A DNA stretch of 48,720 bases from Candidatus Zixiibacteriota bacterium (GTDB lineage Bacteria > Zixibacteria > MSB-5A5 > GN15 > PGXB01), in contig LS998015.1 of assembly GCA_900498245.1 (NCBI GenBank), forward strand, positions 2,592,927 through 2,641,646, read 5' to 3'. The notes below the pieces were generated by a model. That model had not been told where the DNA came from. It saw only the letters and a program-made list of their open reading frames with translations, and ran no database searches. This document shows positions 24,329 through 32,848 of the stretch, piece after piece. The first letter of the stretch is position 1; the number at the start of each line of letters is the position of its first letter. The translations under genes and the position numbers were made by a program.

Positions 24329-25141
24329 TTACTTCAGCATCATCATCTTTTTAGTGGCATTGAAATCACCGGCGCTGATGCGGTAGAAATAGACACCGCT
24401 TGCTACTGAGGCGCCGGACTGATCATAACCGTCCCAAATTACTATCTGGGTACCGGCATTCTGATATTCATCCACCAGAGTTTTTACTTTCTGACCAAGG
24501 ACATTATAAATTTCGAGGTGCACGTTGGTGGCCTTGGGCAGATCGTAAACGATGGCGGTGGAAGGATTGAAAGGATTTGGCGCGTTCTGCCTCAGGGCAA
24601 ATTCCGTCGGCAGAGGTTTGTCCGCCCCGGCGACCAGAGCGACAGAGAAACCGGAAAATTCCGGCACCATGTATTCCACTTCTCCTTTCGGGCCGCTATA
24701 GACGAACATTGGTGAATGATCCGGGCTGGTTTCAGTATTGACTGAAAGATCAATGGATTTGATCGTGGGGTCATCCACCCGAAAAACCAAATTAGCAATA
24801 ACGCCGTCGCCCGGTGCCAAATCCGGCTTCACGCCGTACATCATGGGGATCATGCCGATAATGACGGTATTAATGTCGTTATGGATAGCGCCATACTTAA
24901 AGTCAAAATCGGCCGATCTGGTTCCTTCGAAAGTGACTTCCTCAAGAGTCACACCCTTCGAAAACTTCAAAGGCAAATCAAGGGCGGTCATGGTCTGAAC
25001 ATTCTTCAATGAAAGCGGCACAACGATTTTATCGTTATTGACGCTGGCCTTCTCCGCCGTAATGGTATTTACCTCAGAAGCAAATATCGAAGAGACAAGG
25101 AAAATCGCCAAGAAGATTGTGATGATGCCAATATGCTTCAT
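24329..25141 (-). CDS. Secreted cohesin-like domain protein with C-terminal sorting domain
   Basis: A 270-residue exported protein. The signal peptide covers about residues 1-22 (ends near IFASE). Residues about 25-170 form a cohesin/CBM-like beta sandwich (VVPLSLKNVQTMTALDLPLKF; GDGVIANLVFRVDD). Residues about 185-270 are a sorting/FlgD-like domain with APNPFNPSTAIVYDLPKAT, ASGVYFYRISAG and terminal KKMMMLK. No dockerin partner is in the window. The ATG is preceded by GGGGGGTGAG, an excellent ribosome site. It is transcribed from a consensus promoter through a 155-base leader. Confidence 0.85.
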   Translation of the reverse strand: MKHIGIITIFLAIFLVSSIFASEVNTITAEKASVNNDKIVVPLSLKNVQTMTALDLPLKFSKGVTLEEVTFEGTRSADFDFKYGAIHNDINTVIIGMIPMMYGVKPDLAPGDGVIANLVFRVDDPTIKSIDLSVNTETSPDHSPMFVYSGPKGEVEYMVPEFSGFSVALVAGADKPLPTEFALRQNAPNPFNPSTAIVYDLPKATNVHLEIYNVLGQKVKTLVDEYQNAGTQIVIWDGYDQSGASVASGVYFYRISAGDFNATKKMMMLK

Positions 25142-25254
25142 CGATACTCACCCCCCGTATAGGGTTTAAGGTTTAGATTATGCCGCCGGTCAATGCTTTC
25201 CAACGATCCCTGTTTTGCCGACAGCCGTTTACAAATCCGCAATACGTGATTCAT
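25138..25254 (-). CDS. Candidate 38-codon leader reading frame
   Basis: Within the 5' leader of the cohesin-like gene, ATG 25254 opens a 38-codon frame rich in Arg and Lys. Its TGA stop overlaps the downstream ATG (ATGA), as coupled genes do. It begins about 43 bases after the predicted transcription start. The ribosome site is weak (CGGAA, too close). It could be a leader peptide or chance. Confidence 0.25.
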   Translation of the reverse strand: MNHVLRICKRLSAKQGSLESIDRRHNLNLKPYTGGEYR

Positions 25255-25303
25255 TTCCGTCTCAATATGGTGGTGAGGTTTAAAGCGGGGATGTCCCGTT
25301 AAT

Positions 25304-25332
25304 ATTATATCAATCTGACCGCTTTTTGTCAA
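25304..25332 (-). promoter_or_regulatory. Consensus sigma-70 promoter of the cohesin-like gene
   Basis: On the minus strand, TTGACA (25327-25332) and TATAAT (25304-25309) are separated by exactly 17 bases, a perfect match to the consensus. The predicted start near 25297 gives a leader of about 155 bases. It begins eight bases after the SufT-like stop codon. Confidence 0.8.
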
Positions 25333-25339
25333 GCGCTAA

Positions 25340-25642
25340 TTATGCTCCAAAACCAAGGGCCTTTTTGGCGTCGCTGGAAAGCCGCTCCGGACTCCATGGC
25401 GGATCCCACACGACATTGACTTTGGCCGATTTGACACCGTCAATAGCCTCAATTTTCTGACGGGCGTCTTCGGACATCGGCACATGCATCGGGCACCCCG
25501 GGGCGGTTAAGGTCATATCGACCTCGACATTATCGCCGTCGATACGGATATCATAAATTAAGCCGAGGTCAACAATATTGACAGGGATTTCCGGGTCATA
25601 ACATTCCTTTAAAGCTGCCCGAATTTTTTCTTCCGTAACCAC
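25340..25642 (-). CDS. SufT/MIP18-family (DUF59) iron-sulfur cluster assembly factor
   Basis: A 100-residue protein of the MIP18/PaaD/SufT type that helps load Fe-S clusters. The family core is plain: CYDPEIPVNIVDLGLIYDI (Cys14), TLTAPGCPM with the hallmark Cys50, and VVWDPPWSPERLS. The start is GTG 25642, because GGAGG lies seven bases upstream; a TTG six codons earlier overlaps that ribosome site and is rejected. No sufBCDS genes are adjacent. Confidence 0.9.
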   Translation of the reverse strand: MVTEEKIRAALKECYDPEIPVNIVDLGLIYDIRIDGDNVEVDMTLTAPGCPMHVPMSEDARQKIEAIDGVKSAKVNVVWDPPWSPERLSSDAKKALGFGA

Positions 25643-25662
25643 AAATATTCCTCCAGACAATA

Positions 25663-25692
25663 ATTATAACACCATCCGTCCGGAAAGTTCCG
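25663..25692 (-). promoter_or_regulatory. Possible promoter and palindromic operator of the SufT-like gene
   Basis: An exact TATAAT (25663-25668, minus strand) lies about 20 bases before the start. The expected -35 position is occupied by the palindrome CGGAA-AG-TTCCG (25681-25692) instead of a -35 consensus, which would suit an activator or repressor site. Confidence 0.35.
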
Positions 25693-25810
25693 TCCGAAGT
25701 CCGAATATGATACGGATGAAAAATTACTTTCGGGGCGGAAAAATAGTCGGATTAAGTTTAATATAAGCGATCCCTCACGAAATTGAAGAACCGCCGCCAA
25801 TTATAACTGT

Positions 25811-25839
25811 TTGCCTATTGGCCGGATTTTGTATATAAT
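25811..25839 (+). promoter_or_regulatory. Sigma-70-type promoter of the OPT transporter gene
   Basis: TTGCCT (25811-25816) and TATAAT (25834-25839) with a 17-base spacer, 39 bases upstream of the start codon. Confidence 0.6.
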
Positions 25840-25878
25840 GTCTCAATTTGAACAAAATCCTAAGGTGAAGGTCCAAAT

Positions 25879-27984
25879 ATGTCGCATTCTGACTTCAAAC
25901 CCTATATCCCGCCCGAACAGCATCCCCGGGAATTCACATTCCGGGCCGTTGCCCTGGGGGCGGTTTTGGGAATTGTTTTCGCAGCATCTTCGGTTTATCT
26001 CGCCTTAAAAGTCGGGATGACCGTCAGCGCCTCGATTCCGATTGCCGTCTTGTCGATAACCTTGTTCAGGGTATTCGGCAAAGCCACAATTCTTGAGAAC
26101 AATATCGTACAAACAACCGGGTCGGCCGGGGAATCAATTGCGTTCGGAGTGGCGACCACCATGCCGGTGTTCCTTCTGATGGGGATGGAAATGAAACTCG
26201 TGCCTATCCTTGTCATGTCCCTGCTCGGCGGAATTCTTGGTGTTCTTATGATGATACCTTTAAGACAGGGGCTGATTGTCAAGGAACACGGCAAATTGAC
26301 CTATCCGGAAGGGACCGCCTGTGCCGATGTCCTCATTGTCGGAGAAAAAGGCGGGACCACCGCCAAGACAGTTTTCTTGGGATTTGGAGTCGGGGCCCTG
26401 TATAAACTTTTCAATGCCGGATTCAGATTCTGGGAAGAAATTCCCGAGCGGATGCTGAAATTTTTTAAAGGGGCTTCCGTGGCCGCCGAAATTTCCCCGG
26501 AGCTATTGGGGGTAGGATACATTATCGGCCCCAAAGTATCGGCCAATATGATGGCAGGCGGAACACTGGCTTTCTTGATATTGATCCCCGCCATAAAGAT
26601 ATTCGGAGACAATTTGACGACGATAATGTTCCCGGCGACAATGCTGATCAAGGATATGTCACCCGCCGACGTGCGTAATGCCTATGTTCTTTATATCGGG
26701 GCCGGAGCGGTGGCGACGGGTGGTATTATAAGTCTCATAAAATCATTCCCAACAATTATATCCGCGTTCCGGCGGGGATTCAGGACTTTTCTCGAATCGC
26801 GCCGGGGCACCGCACCCAAAGAGACAGCGGTCCGCACCGATCGGGATCTTCCCATGTGGATTGTCGTTTTTGGTTCCATCGGACTGGTCTTGGCTATCTG
26901 GCTCTCCCCGGTTTTGGAGATCAACGCCATATCAGCCGTTTTAATAGTTCTCTTCGGATTCTTTTTCGTAACGGTCTCGAGCCGCATTACCGGTGAAATC
27001 GGATCATCTTCAAATCCGATTTCGGGAATGACCGTAGCGACTCTTCTAATTACCTGTCTCCTGTTTCTGGCGGTGGGCTGGACCGGTGTCTCGCACCGCG
27101 CCATGGCGCTTATGACAGCGGCCATAGTCTGTATTGCGGCATCCAATGGAGGAACAATCAGTCAGGATTTGAAAACCGGATTTCTGGTGGGCGCAACCCC
27201 GAAATACCAGCAAATATCAATTACAATCGGGGTTGTCACCAGCGCCCTGATAATCGGAATGATTGTTATCGCTTTAAATAAGGCCTATACAACTATTGTC
27301 CCGAGGGAATTTCCCGAATATACGGCGGTCATGCCGGCCGATGCCCCGACCGAAAAGGGACCCGACGGGAACACCTATCGTATTCATTATATCCAGGAAC
27401 AGACCGAAAATATCATTGCGGGTAAATATCTGGTTGATGAAAATAACAAAATCAAATATCTGATCGATCCCGGCATTGCCGGGACGGTTTCCGAAGTCAA
27501 TGGCAAACATGTGACCAAACTGGATTCGCCCAAGGCGCGGCTGTTCAGTTTAATTATCGATGGTATTCTGACGCAGAAACTTCCCTGGGGATTGGTGCTA
27601 ATCGGGGTTTTTCTGGCGCTGGTGATGGAACTGGTGGGAGTCTCATCCCTGCCTTTTGCGGTAGGGTTATACCTGCCTTTGTCCAGTTCGGCGCCGATTA
27701 TGGCCGGGGGAATTGTTCGGGCCATCGTTGATAAAAGAAGAAAATCGACCGCGGCCGAGGCGGAATTTTCACCGGGGGTATTGTTGTCTTCGGGCTTCAT
27801 CGCCGGCGGCGCCATTATGGGGGTGGTCCTCTCCGGGATGACCGGGGCGGAATTCGACAAATATTACGATTTCTCATCCTGGATGGGCCCGCTGGCCAGC
27901 GCCGACTGGTTCGCGATGATTCCATTTTTGGGCCTGATGTATATTCTTTATCGCATCGGCCGCGCCAGTAACAACAAGGCCTGA
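25879..27984 (+). CDS. OPT family oligopeptide/metal-chelate transporter
   Basis: A 701-residue inner-membrane protein with roughly 14-16 hydrophobic segments and short loops, as in the prokaryotic OPT family (peptides or metal complexes, proton-driven). The N-terminal signature HPREFTFRAVALGAVLG leads into VYLALKVGMTVSASIPIAV; the conserved loop LTYPEGTACADVL follows, then NPISGMTVATLL and SNGGTISQDLKTGFLVGATP. A hydrophilic insertion at about residues 475-545 separates two membrane blocks. The substrate is unknown. AAGGTGAAGG precedes the ATG. The glycosyltransferase gene follows after 12 bases. Confidence 0.93.
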   Translation: MSHSDFKPYIPPEQHPREFTFRAVALGAVLGIVFAASSVYLALKVGMTVSASIPIAVLSITLFRVFGKATILENNIVQTTGSAGESIAFGVATTMPVFLLMGMEMKLVPILVMSLLGGILGVLMMIPLRQGLIVKEHGKLTYPEGTACADVLIVGEKGGTTAKTVFLGFGVGALYKLFNAGFRFWEEIPERMLKFFKGASVAAEISPELLGVGYIIGPKVSANMMAGGTLAFLILIPAIKIFGDNLTTIMFPATMLIKDMSPADVRNAYVLYIGAGAVATGGIISLIKSFPTIISAFRRGFRTFLESRRGTAPKETAVRTDRDLPMWIVVFGSIGLVLAIWLSPVLEINAISAVLIVLFGFFFVTVSSRITGEIGSSSNPISGMTVATLLITCLLFLAVGWTGVSHRAMALMTAAIVCIAASNGGTISQDLKTGFLVGATPKYQQISITIGVVTSALIIGMIVIALNKAYTTIVPREFPEYTAVMPADAPTEKGPDGNTYRIHYIQEQTENIIAGKYLVDENNKIKYLIDPGIAGTVSEVNGKHVTKLDSPKARLFSLIIDGILTQKLPWGLVLIGVFLALVMELVGVSSLPFAVGLYLPLSSSAPIMAGGIVRAIVDKRRKSTAAEAEFSPGVLLSSGFIAGGAIMGVVLSGMTGAEFDKYYDFSSWMGPLASADWFAMIPFLGLMYILYRIGRASNNKA

Positions 27985-27996
27985 TATGCGGGGTGT

Positions 27997-30132
27997 ATGA
28001 CCTCATTTTTGAAAAAATACAAATGGCCGCTGGCGATAAGTCTGGCGGCCTTTTTAATCCGGGTCATTTATCTGGTTCAATATCGCTCCAACCCGTCATT
28101 TTATTTCCCGATGGTCGATGAGTTGTGGCATTTCAACTGGGCCAGGGAAATTATCACATCGAGTTTCTGGGGAAACGAAGCTTATTTCCGAGGCCCTCTT
28201 TACCCCTATTTTCTGGCGTTTCTTCTGAAAATTACTGGCAGTTCCATATTCTGGTCCCGGTTATTACAGGAAATTGTACCGTCGCTGTCGGCGGCGCTTG
28301 TCTTTCTTATCGGCAACCGCCTGTTCTCAAAGAAAATCGGCATCATCGCCGGATTCGGATTTGCCCTGTATGGTACGATGATCTTTTATGATGCGATGTT
28401 TCTGCTTGAGGTCCTCTTTGTATTTCTTGTTCTTCTGGCCGTTTACCTGATGATCATTTCTCAAAGTGATATTGATTGGAGAAAATGGCTTTTGATTGGC
28501 TTTATAATGGGCCTGGCGGCGATCACTCGCCCCAATATTCTGCTGATAGTGCCGCTCTTCATGATTTGGATCTATTGGTCATTCAAAGAAATTAAAGGAT
28601 TCGCCAGAAAAATGATCCTTCCCCTTATTCTTGCCATCGGAACCGTTGTCGCAATTTTTCCGGTAACGCTGAGGAATTATTTGGTGACGGGAGAGGCGAT
28701 TTTGATTTCCTCGCAGGGCGGAGTCAATTTCTATATAGGGAACAATCCCGACGCTGAAGGGCTGACGATGCTGATGCCGGAGGTGAAACTCGATGAATCG
28801 CTCCCCTGGACAGAATTCAATGCCGCCACCCGGGCGGCGGCCGAAAAAGAAGCGGGAAAAAAACTGACGGTGGGCCAGGAATCATCGTTCTGGACGAAAA
28901 AGGCGGAACATTTCATATTTTCTCAGCCGGGGAAATTTATTTCTCTGACGTTTAAAAAATTGATCTATCTATTTCTCGGCTTTGAAAATTCGGATAACGG
29001 CGATATTTATTTCAGCCGGAATTTCTCTTCCCTGTTTTCAATACTCCTGTGGCATAAATTAATCTATTTCCCTTTTGGCCTGATATTTCCGCTGGCGGTA
29101 GTTGGTATGGTTGAGGGGTGGAAACGGCGGCGCGACCTGGCGCTTCTCTACATATTCGTAATCGGCTACGTTCCGACGGTGATACTATTTCTGGTGACGG
29201 CCCGGCACCGCCTCCCCCTTATTCCATTTCTTCTTCTGTTCGCGGCTTTGGGGGCGGTGGGGATATGGGAACACTGGAAGAAGAAGGAGAAAAGACGGGT
29301 CGCTTTTTATGGCGCCATATTTCTGGTTTTTTTGGTACTTAGCAACCGCACCTATTTTGATATCGGATTCCAAAATGAGGCACAGATTCATTTCAATTTG
29401 GCTCTTTCCTATGAGCGCCAGGGGAATCTGCCCGAAGCGGAGAAAGAGTATAAACTGGCTCTGGAGAATAATCCCTTATCGGCAACGGTTCTGAATAATC
29501 TCGGCTATGTGCAGTTTCGACAGGGCAAATTGAACGACGCCATGGCATCGTATGACCGGGCGATACAGGCCGATCCGAAATACGCCGAGACCTATAACAA
29601 TATGGGAATGCTTTACGAGATGCGCCAGGATTTTGCCGGTGCCGAACAAGCCTACAAGAAGGCGGTCAATCTTGACCCGCAGTTGTATCAGGCGTTCCTG
29701 AATCTGGGTGATGTCTATTTAGAACAGAATGAATATATCAAAGCCGAAGTGGCCTACCTTCAGGCGCGGGAAACCGCTCCCAAGAACAAGGAACCGTATT
29801 TCAAACTGGGGGCGCTCTACGGGCGGAAGCAGGAATATCAAAAGGCCGAAGAGGCGTTCCGCACCGGGAATATGCTCGGCCAGCCGAGCGCGTTCGATTA
29901 TGTCAACTGGGGGAATATCTATTATGCGACCGGGCAGGCCGCCAAGGCGATATCGTTTTATAAGTCGGCGCTGCAAAATGACAGCACATTTTTGCAGGCC
30001 TATTACAATCTGGGGTTGGCTTTTCAGAGGTTCAATTATCCGGCCGATTCGGCGAAATTGTATCTGAATAAGGCGCTCCGGATAAATCCGCAGTACGAAC
30101 CGGCGAAACGGCTTATGGAGCAGATCAAGTAG
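27997..30132 (+). CDS. GT39-like membrane glycosyltransferase fused to TPR repeats
   Basis: A 711-residue two-part protein. Residues 1 to about 455 are a GT-C-fold, polyprenol-phosphate-sugar type enzyme (PMT/ArnT superfamily) with about ten membrane segments; Asp41-Glu42 in PMVDELWHFNWA occupies the catalytic first-loop position. Residues about 464-711 are seven tandem tetratricopeptide repeats (for example LNNLGYVQFRQGKLNDAMASYDRAI and YNNMGMLYEMRQDFAGAEQAY), probably outside the cytoplasm. It may glycosylate a protein or lipid; the acceptor is unknown. It lies 12 bases behind the OPT gene and converges on the GGDEF gene. Confidence 0.85.
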   Translation: MTSFLKKYKWPLAISLAAFLIRVIYLVQYRSNPSFYFPMVDELWHFNWAREIITSSFWGNEAYFRGPLYPYFLAFLLKITGSSIFWSRLLQEIVPSLSAALVFLIGNRLFSKKIGIIAGFGFALYGTMIFYDAMFLLEVLFVFLVLLAVYLMIISQSDIDWRKWLLIGFIMGLAAITRPNILLIVPLFMIWIYWSFKEIKGFARKMILPLILAIGTVVAIFPVTLRNYLVTGEAILISSQGGVNFYIGNNPDAEGLTMLMPEVKLDESLPWTEFNAATRAAAEKEAGKKLTVGQESSFWTKKAEHFIFSQPGKFISLTFKKLIYLFLGFENSDNGDIYFSRNFSSLFSILLWHKLIYFPFGLIFPLAVVGMVEGWKRRRDLALLYIFVIGYVPTVILFLVTARHRLPLIPFLLLFAALGAVGIWEHWKKKEKRRVAFYGAIFLVFLVLSNRTYFDIGFQNEAQIHFNLALSYERQGNLPEAEKEYKLALENNPLSATVLNNLGYVQFRQGKLNDAMASYDRAIQADPKYAETYNNMGMLYEMRQDFAGAEQAYKKAVNLDPQLYQAFLNLGDVYLEQNEYIKAEVAYLQARETAPKNKEPYFKLGALYGRKQEYQKAEEAFRTGNMLGQPSAFDYVNWGNIYYATGQAAKAISFYKSALQNDSTFLQAYYNLGLAFQRFNYPADSAKLYLNKALRINPQYEPAKRLMEQIK

Positions 30133-30151
30133 ACAGAAATCAATTTTAGGA

Positions 30152-31078
30152 TTAATACTTTTTCCGGCGCTCGACGACGTAGTTGGAGCCTTTGAGCGAT
30201 TTGGAGTATTTCTTCAAATCGGCCAGCATGTGCGACATCTCGCCCACATGCTCAAAATTCCCCTTCTGATTCACCAGAACGGCAATCGAGAGGGTCAAGA
30301 AAGAGAAGGATTCCATCTCTCCTTTACGGTTGCGGGTATGAATGATCCCCCGCTGACGGTCCTCATCGGAATAGCGGAACTGTATCAGGGTATCGAAAGT
30401 TTTGATGACGTTTTCGCAGGCCAGGCCGACTTGATCGGGGGGCAGAATGAAAATGAAATCATCACCGCCGATATGGCCGACGAATCCTTCGCGGCATAGA
30501 TCGAAAACGACATCGCGGATTATGCGGGCGGTCAGCCGGATCACCCGGTCGCCGTAATAATAGCCATAGTAATCATTATAGGCCTTGAAATCATCGATAT
30601 CGGCATAGCAGACCCCGAAATCATTTCCAATTTTAAGCAGGCGTTCGATTTCGCGCTCAATCAGGCCCGGTCCGGGAAGCCAGGTGGAGGGATTGACCGA
30701 AATATCACGGCGGCTCCGTTCGGCAATCATCCGCAGTTCCGCTTCGAAGAGCCGTTCTTTCCATTCGCCGTGAAGGAAACTATCGACACCGTTGTCGAAT
30801 CCGGCGATAAGTTCGGCCTCGGACGGTTCCGGATGATAAAGGACGGTCGGTATGATGGAAAGAAAAATGTGGTCCTTCATCAGGCGCACCATCTCGATCT
30901 CTTTCATGAATTCCGATTTCCCCGCGATAATCACGAGGTCGAGATGATACCTTTGCGACAGCACCAGAAGTTCATCGAGGGTGCGAAAATAATGAAACGA
31001 GATTTTATCTTTCAAAAACGACTTGGAGAGATGAAAGATAATATCGATTCCCTCCTGGCGGCAGGCGCAGTGGAACAT
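30152..31078 (-). CDS. GGDEF-domain protein (variant GGDDF) with receiver-like N-terminus
   Basis: A 308-residue protein. Residues about 1-115 look like a degenerate response-regulator fold (DLVIIAGKSEFMKEIEMVRL, IPTVLYHPEPSEAELI). Residues about 130-308 are a GGDEF domain with CYADIDDFKAYNDYYGYYYGD and the active loop HIGGDDF (GGDDF at 204-208). The fourth loop position is Asp instead of Glu. No RxxD product-inhibition site is seen five residues upstream. It may make c-di-GMP, or only bind nucleotides. ATG 31078 has GGGGAG five bases upstream; a GTG two codons earlier overlaps the xerD stop. It is last in the comF-xerD-GGDEF series. Confidence 0.85.
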   Translation of the reverse strand: MFHCACRQEGIDIIFHLSKSFLKDKISFHYFRTLDELLVLSQRYHLDLVIIAGKSEFMKEIEMVRLMKDHIFLSIIPTVLYHPEPSEAELIAGFDNGVDSFLHGEWKERLFEAELRMIAERSRRDISVNPSTWLPGPGLIEREIERLLKIGNDFGVCYADIDDFKAYNDYYGYYYGDRVIRLTARIIRDVVFDLCREGFVGHIGGDDFIFILPPDQVGLACENVIKTFDTLIQFRYSDEDRQRGIIHTRNRKGEMESFSFLTLSIAVLVNQKGNFEHVGEMSHMLADLKKYSKSLKGSNYVVERRKKY

Positions 31079-31080
31079 GC

Positions 31081-32001
31081 TCACTCCCCTCTTCCCGCTT
31101 GTTGCCGCTCACGAGGATGAAACTCCCGGTGAATCGACAGAAGATATTCTTTATCGACCTGGGTATAGATTTGAGTCGTGGTGATACTGGCGTGGCCCAA
31201 AAGTTCCTGCACGGTCCGAAGGTCGGCGCCCCCTTCGATCATATGCGTGGCAAAACTATGGCGGAAAGTATGCGGGGTGACGGTTTTGGTGATGCCGGAC
31301 TTGACGGCATACTTTTTAATGATTTTCCAAACCCCGACCCGCGAGAACGGCTTGTTGCGGCTGGAAAGGAATAGGATATCGCTGTCGGTGGAAGGACGAA
31401 GCGGCTCGCGGACCTCGGTCAGGTACTTTTCTACCGCTTGACGAGCAAATTGGCCATACGGAACCAGCCGTTCCTTATTTCCCTTGCCGACAATTTTAAT
31501 AAAACCGATTTCGTCATACACCGCCGTCAGTTTGAGATTTATCATTTCCGATATCCGCATCCCGGTGCCGTAAAGAAGTTCCAGCATGGCGTAATCACGG
31601 AGGCCGCTTTTATTGGTTCGATCCGGCTGATTTATGATTCGGGTGATGTCATCGATTGACAGATAATCGGGATGGTAACGGGAAATTTTGGGGACGCGGG
31701 CAAATTCGAAAGGATTTTCGCGGACAATTTCCTTCTCGTACAAATATTTATAAAAATTGCGCAGAGTTGAAATCTTGCGCGCAATCGAGGCCGGTTTGCG
31801 ATTGAGATTTCCGAGCCGCGCCAGATAGTCGTTCACCACCCGGTGCGGCAGATTGTAGTCGCTTGAGACCTTAAACATCGTCAGGAATTCGGCGATATCA
31901 CGACTGTAGGCCGCCAGGGAGTTGGCCGAAAGACCGCGTTCCAGTTCCTGGAATTGCAGGTAATCGTCGATAATTTGAATGTTGGCGGTTGATGTTTCCA
32001 T
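31081..32001 (-). CDS. xerD: Tyrosine recombinase XerD-type
   Basis: Second Xer recombinase of the window, 306 residues. The core-binding SAM domain spans about 10-105. The catalytic set is complete: Arg149 in GTGMRISEM, Lys173 in GKGNKERL, His244 and Arg247 in HTFRHSFATHM, His270 in LGHASI and Tyr279 in TTTQIYTQV. ATG 32001 is used; a TTG two codons upstream would overlap the comF stop by four bases. XerD rather than XerC is inferred because the other copy sits in the topA-hslV context. Together they would form the usual XerCD pair. Confidence 0.88.
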   Translation of the reverse strand: METSTANIQIIDDYLQFQELERGLSANSLAAYSRDIAEFLTMFKVSSDYNLPHRVVNDYLARLGNLNRKPASIARKISTLRNFYKYLYEKEIVRENPFEFARVPKISRYHPDYLSIDDITRIINQPDRTNKSGLRDYAMLELLYGTGMRISEMINLKLTAVYDEIGFIKIVGKGNKERLVPYGQFARQAVEKYLTEVREPLRPSTDSDILFLSSRNKPFSRVGVWKIIKKYAVKSGITKTVTPHTFRHSFATHMIEGGADLRTVQELLGHASITTTQIYTQVDKEYLLSIHREFHPRERQQAGRGE

Positions 32002-32003
32002 AA

Positions 32004-32729
32004 TCAATCGGCCACCGCCGCAACTATAGCCAGCGACGGTCTTGCTCCCGCGGCGGACAGTACTGCGACGGCTTCGCGCATGGTCGCCCCGGTGGTCAGA
32101 ACATCATCGACCAGTATAATCATTTTCCCGGTTATCTCCATGTTGGCGGTGCGGAAGGCCCCTTTCATATTTTCGGCACGGCGAACCATATCGAGCCGGG
32201 TCTGATCTTTCGTCTTTTTCGCTTTTGACAAAAATCCTCTCTCAACAGGGACTTTAAGCCTTTCACCTAATATATCGGCCAAAAGAGCCGCCTGGTTGAA
32301 GCCCCGCTTCTTTTTGCGAAAACTATCGAGAGGAATCGGCACCAGAGCGTCAAAGGGAGGGTCCTTTTCGAGGACAGATGTATATTTATTAATCAAACCC
32401 TGCGCCAGGAGTTCGGCCAGACGGTGGTAACCGTGATATTTGAATTGATGGACAATTTCTCTTAAAGGTCCGGCGAACCGTCCCAAAGCGAGGACGGGAA
32501 AGGCCGATTTCGAATCGCAATTGGGGCATTTTATCCCCTCTGTTATTAAGCCGCGGCAATTAAGGCAAAATATTTCCGATGATGCCGTCGCTTTATCCCA
32601 GCAGGAAGAGCAGATCAGATGGGAACCGGAATCGATATATTGGTCGCAAATCAGGCAGACCGTCGGATAAAAAAAATCCAAGAGGTTGCTGAAGCCTTCC
32701 GAAATTTTTGCGTTACCGGCCAATGGCAT
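32004..32729 (-). CDS. comF: ComF family phosphoribosyltransferase-like protein
   Basis: A 241-residue ComF/GntX-type protein, linked in other bacteria to uptake or processing of DNA. The N-terminus has zinc-ribbon cysteine pairs (CLIC, CSSC, CLNC, CPNC at about residues 25-70). It is followed by the type I phosphoribosyltransferase core, with KKKRGFNQAALLA and the PRPP-binding loop IILVDDVLTTGAT. xerD begins immediately after its stop. No other competence genes are in the window. Confidence 0.92.
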   Translation of the reverse strand: MPLAGNAKISEGFSNLLDFFYPTVCLICDQYIDSGSHLICSSCWDKATASSEIFCLNCRGLITEGIKCPNCDSKSAFPVLALGRFAGPLREIVHQFKYHGYHRLAELLAQGLINKYTSVLEKDPPFDALVPIPLDSFRKKKRGFNQAALLADILGERLKVPVERGFLSKAKKTKDQTRLDMVRRAENMKGAFRTANMEITGKMIILVDDVLTTGATMREAVAVLSAAGARPSLAIVAAVAD

Positions 32730-32790
32730 ACGGCTAAATAAATATTTTTAATTCCGAATTTCAATATTTGATTAAACGGCAGGCGGTTGC

Positions 32791-32823
32791 AAAAAACCCG
32801 GTTCCATAAAAAGAGCCGGGTTT
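32791..32823 (-). terminator. Rho-independent terminator after the zinc-ribbon TPR gene
   Basis: Stem AAACCCGG (32794-32801) and CCGGGTTT (32816-32823) with a 14-base loop, followed on the minus strand by six or more T. It separates the TPR gene from comF. Confidence 0.85.
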
Positions 32824-32848
32824 CAAATGTATTGAAGGATATGGTCGA

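Noticed and set aside
25138-25297. c-di-GMP or other known riboswitch in the cohesin-gene leader
   Set aside because: The leader has short stretches such as CTAAACC but lacks the ordered helices and conserved bases of the GEMM class; no other class was recognised by eye.
31081-32001. XerD-like gene as a mobile-element integrase
   Set aside because: It sits between comF and a GGDEF gene with tight spacing, normal composition and no att repeats; housekeeping XerD fits better.
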